Source: DATARH01 sp036008175 (GTDB lineage: Bacteria > Pseudomonadota > Alphaproteobacteria > ATCC43930 > CGMCC-115725). From it: 64,000 bases of DNA. The notes under the pieces are model-generated. The model ran no database searches, was not told where the DNA came from, and saw only the letters and a program-made list of their open reading frames with translations. The position numbers and the translations under genes are program-made. Position 1 is the first letter of the stretch, and every line of letters begins with the position of its first letter. Where the stretch lies: assembly GCA_036008175.1 (NCBI GenBank), contig DASYOB010000086.1:13084-77083 (forward strand). The letters run 5' to 3'. This document shows, in pieces, positions 60,772 through 64,000 of the stretch.

Positions 60772-60955
60772 ATGAAAAAACTGCGTGACCTGGTGCGGCG
60801 TTTTGCGTACTGTCGCGGCATAAGCAAAATACGCAGGCAGCTGGCCTGGCCCGAGTTTAGGGAGGTTCTCAAGTTGCGGCCGGAAATGCTACGTTTCCGG
60901 GAATAAGAAGCCGCAAGAAAAGATCTGGGCAGGGCGCAAGCCCTGCCTATTTTTT
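60772..60955 (+). ncRNA. Probable small structured RNA between proS and the cytochrome gene
   Basis: In the divergent 342-base gap, the plus strand can fold into a series of stems: CTGCGT (60781-60786) with ACGCAG (60831-60836) enclosing TTTTGC (60801-60806) with GCAAAA (60824-60829); then TTGCGGC (60874-60880) with GCCGCAA (60910-60916) enclosing CGGAAA (60881-60886) with TTTCCG (60894-60899); then a real terminator (60928-60954). No ordinary gene precedes the terminator. A 44-codon frame (ATG 60772 to TAA 60906) spans it without a ribosome site. No known RNA family fits to my eye. The 5' end is not defined. Confidence 0.45.
60928..60954 (+). terminator. Intrinsic terminator with GCAA tetraloop
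   Basis: GGCAGGGC (60928-60935), loop GCAA, GCCCTGCC (60940-60947), then TATTTTTTG. Eight GC-rich pairs closed by a GNRA loop and followed by a T-run. It ends about 93 bases before the cytochrome gene starts and so would stop a transcript begun upstream of that gene. Confidence 0.9.
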
Positions 60956-61046
60956 GTGCCGTCGGATATCCGGCGGCGCAAGAGCGGCCCAGCCATCATG
61001 GCTGGCGCTCCCTGGTTGGGGTCCTGATCCTAGCAAGGAGCATCCC

Positions 61047-62522
61047 ATGATCCGGTTCCAGAAAAAGACGCACTGGCTGGTTCTATTATTAGTCGGCTTG
61101 GGGCTGACTGTCGGCTACGCCTTCGCCCAACAACCCGGTCCCCAAACACAGGCCCAGACGGCGGCCCCGAACCCGTATCTGATGGGAACGGAGGGCCTCA
61201 ATCAGGGACCACGCGGGCTGACGAGCTACATGCCAGTGGCCATAACGGAGTCGTTCGCCTCGCTGATGGCCCGCTTGGCGGGCGAAAAAGCCGGAGTCGA
61301 ACAGGCGCATAACGCATTGCTCAACGAGCGCTACGATTTGAGCAACCGCCCGGCGCAGGGTGTCACGATGGACCGGACAAAGCCGGTGCAGGAGGGCGTC
61401 CGCGTCAAACTGCCCGCCGGCGTCACCTGGGAAAGCCTGGCGGCGATGAGCCCGGACCAGATCCGCGACCAGAACCTGTTCCCGAAGGGGTTTTATCCTC
61501 TGCCGCACCCCAAGCACCAGGAGGGCGGCTTCGTCTTTCCGCACTTTGTCATCGACGCGATCAAGCAGCAGGATGGGCGCGACCTTACGCGGTTCGACAT
61601 CGATTTCGATCTGCCGGATCACTTCCTGGCCGAGTTTCCTCCGGCGATCTATCTGACCCCACGCACCGATCTGGGCGACGTATCACAGGGCAAGCTGGTC
61701 TCGCTGACCAATTATTATCAGATGTTCAACGGCATTCTGACCCCGCGGCAGCTGGAAGGGTTGCGGCTGTTGCTGACACCCTTTCCGGAGCAACAGTTCA
61801 ACGCGACCGAGGATCGCCGCGCGGAACTTCCGAGCACCGGCGCGGCCTGCTTTGACTGCCATTCCAACGGTCACCAGAATGGCGCGACGCACGAAGCCCC
61901 TGATGCGCGCCCACAATGGTTCCGTCACCGCCTCAAAACGATATCGCTTCGTGGCGTTGACGTTCAGCGGCTGTTCGGCTCGCAACGCGCGCTGAAGACG
62001 ATCGAGGATTTCACCGAGTTCGAGCAGCGCACCGCCTACTTCGACGGCGATACCGTGGAAGCCGCAAAGAAAGGCGTGAACCCGCTCGAGCGCGGCAGCC
62101 AGGTCGACTTCATGGCCGATTTCCAGGAGATGCTGGATTTCCCGCCGGCACCGAAGCTCGACGTCTTCGGTAAGCTCGATCCCTCGAAGGCGACCCAGGC
62201 CGAGATGCGCGGCCAGGACATTTTCTTTGGCAAGGGCCAATGCGCGAGCTGCCACCAGCCGCCGTTCTACACCGACAATCTGATGCACAACCTGCAGACC
62301 GAGCGCTTCTTCAAGCCGGTGATGATCAACAACATGATGGAAGTGGGGGACGGGCCGATCAAAACCTTCGCGCTGCGCGGCGTCAAAGACAACCCGCCCT
62401 ATATGCATGACGAGCGGCTTCTGACGTTGGAAGACACGGTCGAGTTCTTCAACCTGGTGCTCGGCACAAAACTGACAGCGGACGAAAAGCGGGACCTGGT
62501 GGCATTCCTGCGCGTCCTCTAG
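61047..62522 (+). CDS. Di-heme cytochrome c peroxidase-like protein
   Basis: This 491-aa protein has a signal peptide (residues 1-27, WLVLLLVGLGLTVGYAFAQQ), a domain of about 230 residues, then two heme motifs: CFDCH (268-272) and CASCH (399-403). The second is followed by GDGPIKTFALRGVKDNPPYM, HDERLLTLEDTVEFFNLVLG, the typical end of di-heme cytochrome c peroxidases and MauG. The pattern fits a periplasmic electron-transfer or peroxide-reducing enzyme; the long N-terminal region is unusual for CcpA (about 330 aa in total). AAGGAG lies six bases before the ATG. It stands alone. Confidence 0.88.
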   Translation: MIRFQKKTHWLVLLLVGLGLTVGYAFAQQPGPQTQAQTAAPNPYLMGTEGLNQGPRGLTSYMPVAITESFASLMARLAGEKAGVEQAHNALLNERYDLSNRPAQGVTMDRTKPVQEGVRVKLPAGVTWESLAAMSPDQIRDQNLFPKGFYPLPHPKHQEGGFVFPHFVIDAIKQQDGRDLTRFDIDFDLPDHFLAEFPPAIYLTPRTDLGDVSQGKLVSLTNYYQMFNGILTPRQLEGLRLLLTPFPEQQFNATEDRRAELPSTGAACFDCHSNGHQNGATHEAPDARPQWFRHRLKTISLRGVDVQRLFGSQRALKTIEDFTEFEQRTAYFDGDTVEAAKKGVNPLERGSQVDFMADFQEMLDFPPAPKLDVFGKLDPSKATQAEMRGQDIFFGKGQCASCHQPPFYTDNLMHNLQTERFFKPVMINNMMEVGDGPIKTFALRGVKDNPPYMHDERLLTLEDTVEFFNLVLGTKLTADEKRDLVAFLRVL

Positions 62523-62677
62523 CCAACCCGCAGGGCGGCGACCGTCTCCCACCGCGCCTAGCTTGACGGTCGCGGCCGGGTGTCGCCGCCGGCAATTGTA
62601 TTCCGCGCGCCAGCGGCTATTCTCCGCCGCCTCCGGCGCGCTGGCCGGCGATCTTGAAACGAAGCACAGGGAAGGTG

Positions 62678-63853
62678 ATGGCGCACGGCATTCATTTCTT
62701 CATGAACCCCGGTCCGACCAACATCCCGGACCGGGTGCTGCGGGCAATGGATCGCGGCGCGGTGGATTTCAACGCAGCGCATTTCCGCGCGATTCAGGAG
62801 GAATGCTTCGCCGGGCTGAAGCGCGTGTTCAAGACCGAGGGCGAGATCCTCGGCTATGCCGCGACCGGCCACGGCGCCTGGGAGGCCGCCCTCGTCAACC
62901 TGTTCTCGCCGGGCGACAAGGTACTTGTCGTCGAGAGCGGGTTCTTTTCGCTGAACTGGGGGCTGCGCGGCGAGGCCTTCGGGCTCGAGGTCGAGACGCT
63001 GGCCAACGACTGGCGCCGGCCCTGCGACCCGTCGCGGCTCGAGGAGCGGCTGCGCGAGGACCGCGAGCACCGGATCAAAGCGGTATTGCTGGTGCACAGC
63101 GAGACCTCGACCGGGGTCGCCAACGATGTCGCGGCGCTGCGGAAAGCGATCGATGCGGCGCGTCACCCGGCGCTGTATCTGGTCGACGTGATCTCATCGC
63201 TCGCCTCGATGGATTTCCACACCGACGAATGGGGCGTCGACGTCGTCGTCTCCGGCTCGCAGAAGGGGCTGATGCTGCCGACCGGCATGGCTTTTACCGG
63301 GGTCAGCACCCGCGCCGTCGCAGCCAGCGCCGAAGCCCAGCTGCCGCGGGTCTATTGGGATTGGCGCCGGCTGCTCGGCGAAGCCTCGCAGGCTTATTGG
63401 AACGGCACCGCGCCAGTGCATTTGTTTTATGGGCTGCAAGATGCGCTGCGCATGATCGAGGAGGAGGGTCTCGACAACATCTTTGCGCGCCATCATCGCC
63501 TCGCCGAGGCGACGCGGCGCGCGGTGCGCGTCTGGCGGCAGAACGATGGACCCGCGATCTTCGCTATCGACCCGCGGGCCCAATCCGATTCGATCACCGC
63601 CGTGCAGGTCCCCGACGGCTATGACGCCGACAAAGTCCGCCAGCTCTGCCTCGACAAATTCAACGTATCTCTTGGCGGCGGCCTCGACCGGCTGCGCGGC
63701 CACGTCTTCCGCATCGGCCATCTCGGCGACCTGAACGAGCCGATGATCCTCGGCGCCCTCGCCGCGGTTGAAATGGCGCTCGAACTCTCCGGTGTGCCGC
63801 ACGGCAAGGGCGGCGTCGCCGCCGCGATGGATTACCTGGTGGCCGACGAGTAA
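62678..63853 (+). CDS. Class V aminotransferase, serine/alanine-glyoxylate aminotransferase-like
   Basis: This 391-aa fold-type-I PLP enzyme begins HGIHFFMNPGPTNIPDRVLR, then AAHFRAIQEECFAGLKRVFK, ILGYAATGHGAWEAALVNLF, VLLVHSETSTGVANDVAALR, VDVISSLASMDFHTDEWGVD and VVVSGSQKGLMLPTGMAFTG, where Lys196 (SQKG) binds PLP. It ends LNVSLGGG-like and VFRIGHLGDLNEPMILGALA. These match the serine-glyoxylate and alanine-glyoxylate aminotransferases of the photorespiratory/serine type. The ATG at 62678 has AGGGAAGG upstream; an in-frame TTG at 62654 is less likely. A short gap of 147 bases to the window end holds nothing I can support. Confidence 0.9.
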   Translation: MAHGIHFFMNPGPTNIPDRVLRAMDRGAVDFNAAHFRAIQEECFAGLKRVFKTEGEILGYAATGHGAWEAALVNLFSPGDKVLVVESGFFSLNWGLRGEAFGLEVETLANDWRRPCDPSRLEERLREDREHRIKAVLLVHSETSTGVANDVAALRKAIDAARHPALYLVDVISSLASMDFHTDEWGVDVVVSGSQKGLMLPTGMAFTGVSTRAVAASAEAQLPRVYWDWRRLLGEASQAYWNGTAPVHLFYGLQDALRMIEEEGLDNIFARHHRLAEATRRAVRVWRQNDGPAIFAIDPRAQSDSITAVQVPDGYDADKVRQLCLDKFNVSLGGGLDRLRGHVFRIGHLGDLNEPMILGALAAVEMALELSGVPHGKGGVAAAMDYLVADE

Positions 63854-64000
63854 CACCAGGAGAACCGCATTACCGCCCGGGCTCCGATGGCGGGTGTGAC
63901 AGCGGCGGCATTGGAGTGGCTGCCGGCCCGCCGCAGTCTGCTGTTACGCTCGGCGAATACTGTTGTCACGAAACCTGGTGCGATGGTCTTGAGCTTCTCA

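Noticed and set aside
60772..60906. 44-codon frame MKKLRDLVRRF... as a protein gene
   Set aside because: No ribosome binding site is present and the codons coincide with nested RNA stems, so a structured RNA is preferred.
1..64000. CRISPR arrays, prophage, integrases or insertion sequences
   Set aside because: I saw no regularly spaced direct repeats, no transposase or integrase motifs and no phage structural genes; a profile search would be the decisive test.

Overview
The window is 64 kb of chromosome from a GC-rich alphaproteobacterium. The evidence is a core block in typical alphaproteobacterial order (rpsB-tsf-pyrH-frr-uppS-cdsA-dxr-rseP-bamA-skp-lpxD-fabZ-lpxA-lpxI-lpxB, next to convergent gltX and gltA), LpxI in place of LpxH, a single LolC/E-type permease beside LolD, a short prolyl-tRNA synthetase, and a DUF1127 protein. 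The genus cannot be fixed from sequence reading alone. I saw no rRNA, tRNA, CRISPR array, prophage or transposase.

Region 1 (1-13.0 kb) is accessory metabolism. It holds the tail of a phosphoesterase gene with a clean terminator, an SDR/HxlR divergent pair, a SelA-like PLP enzyme with an extra C-terminal domain, an SPFH protein, a four-helix-bundle protein, a luciferase-like oxidoreductase coupled to a frameshifted methyltransferase gene, an amidohydrolase divergent from an unusual secreted cytochrome c, an MFS carrier and an epoxide-hydrolase-like enzyme. Region 2 (13.0-19.0 kb) carries an EmrAB-type efflux operon with a channel-like membrane protein at its end, a 3-methyladenine glycosylase gene overlapping a SnoaL-like gene, and two decayed genes: an alpha/beta hydrolase and an amino-acid-type ABC binding protein.

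Region 3 (19.1-31 kb) looks catabolic. An acyl-CoA ligase/enoyl-CoA hydratase pair diverges from a dehydrogenase-like gene. A spermidine/putrescine-type ABC transporter follows, with both permease domains fused in one protein and a REP-like inverted repeat pair between its binding-protein and ATPase genes. Then come an orphan peptide-type binding protein and a HpcH/HpaI aldolase translationally coupled to a LysR regulator. Region 4 (31-33 kb) has small proteins (78, 51 and 28 aa), a CmcJ/NvfI-family enzyme and a DUF1993 protein.

Region 5 (33.1-51.2 kb) is the core: gltX and gltA on the plus strand, and on the minus strand an almost unbroken run from rpsB to gloA for translation, isoprenoid and phospholipid precursors, outer-membrane assembly and lipid A. 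Many of its junctions are stop/start overlaps of 1-4 bases. A perfect 9+1+9 palindrome overlaps the -35 box of a good promoter ahead of gltA. Region 6 (51.4-64 kb) has a NIPSNAP protein, dnaE, a lipoprotein of unknown function, the proS-lolC-lolD run with an unknown gene at its end, a probable small structured RNA with its own intrinsic terminator, a di-heme peroxidase-like cytochrome and a class V aminotransferase.

The items most worth a second look are the probable small RNA (60.8-60.95 kb), the gltA operator/promoter, the REP pair inside the ABC operon, the fused permease, the channel-like protein of the efflux operon, the small-protein operon at 31 kb and the two gene relics.
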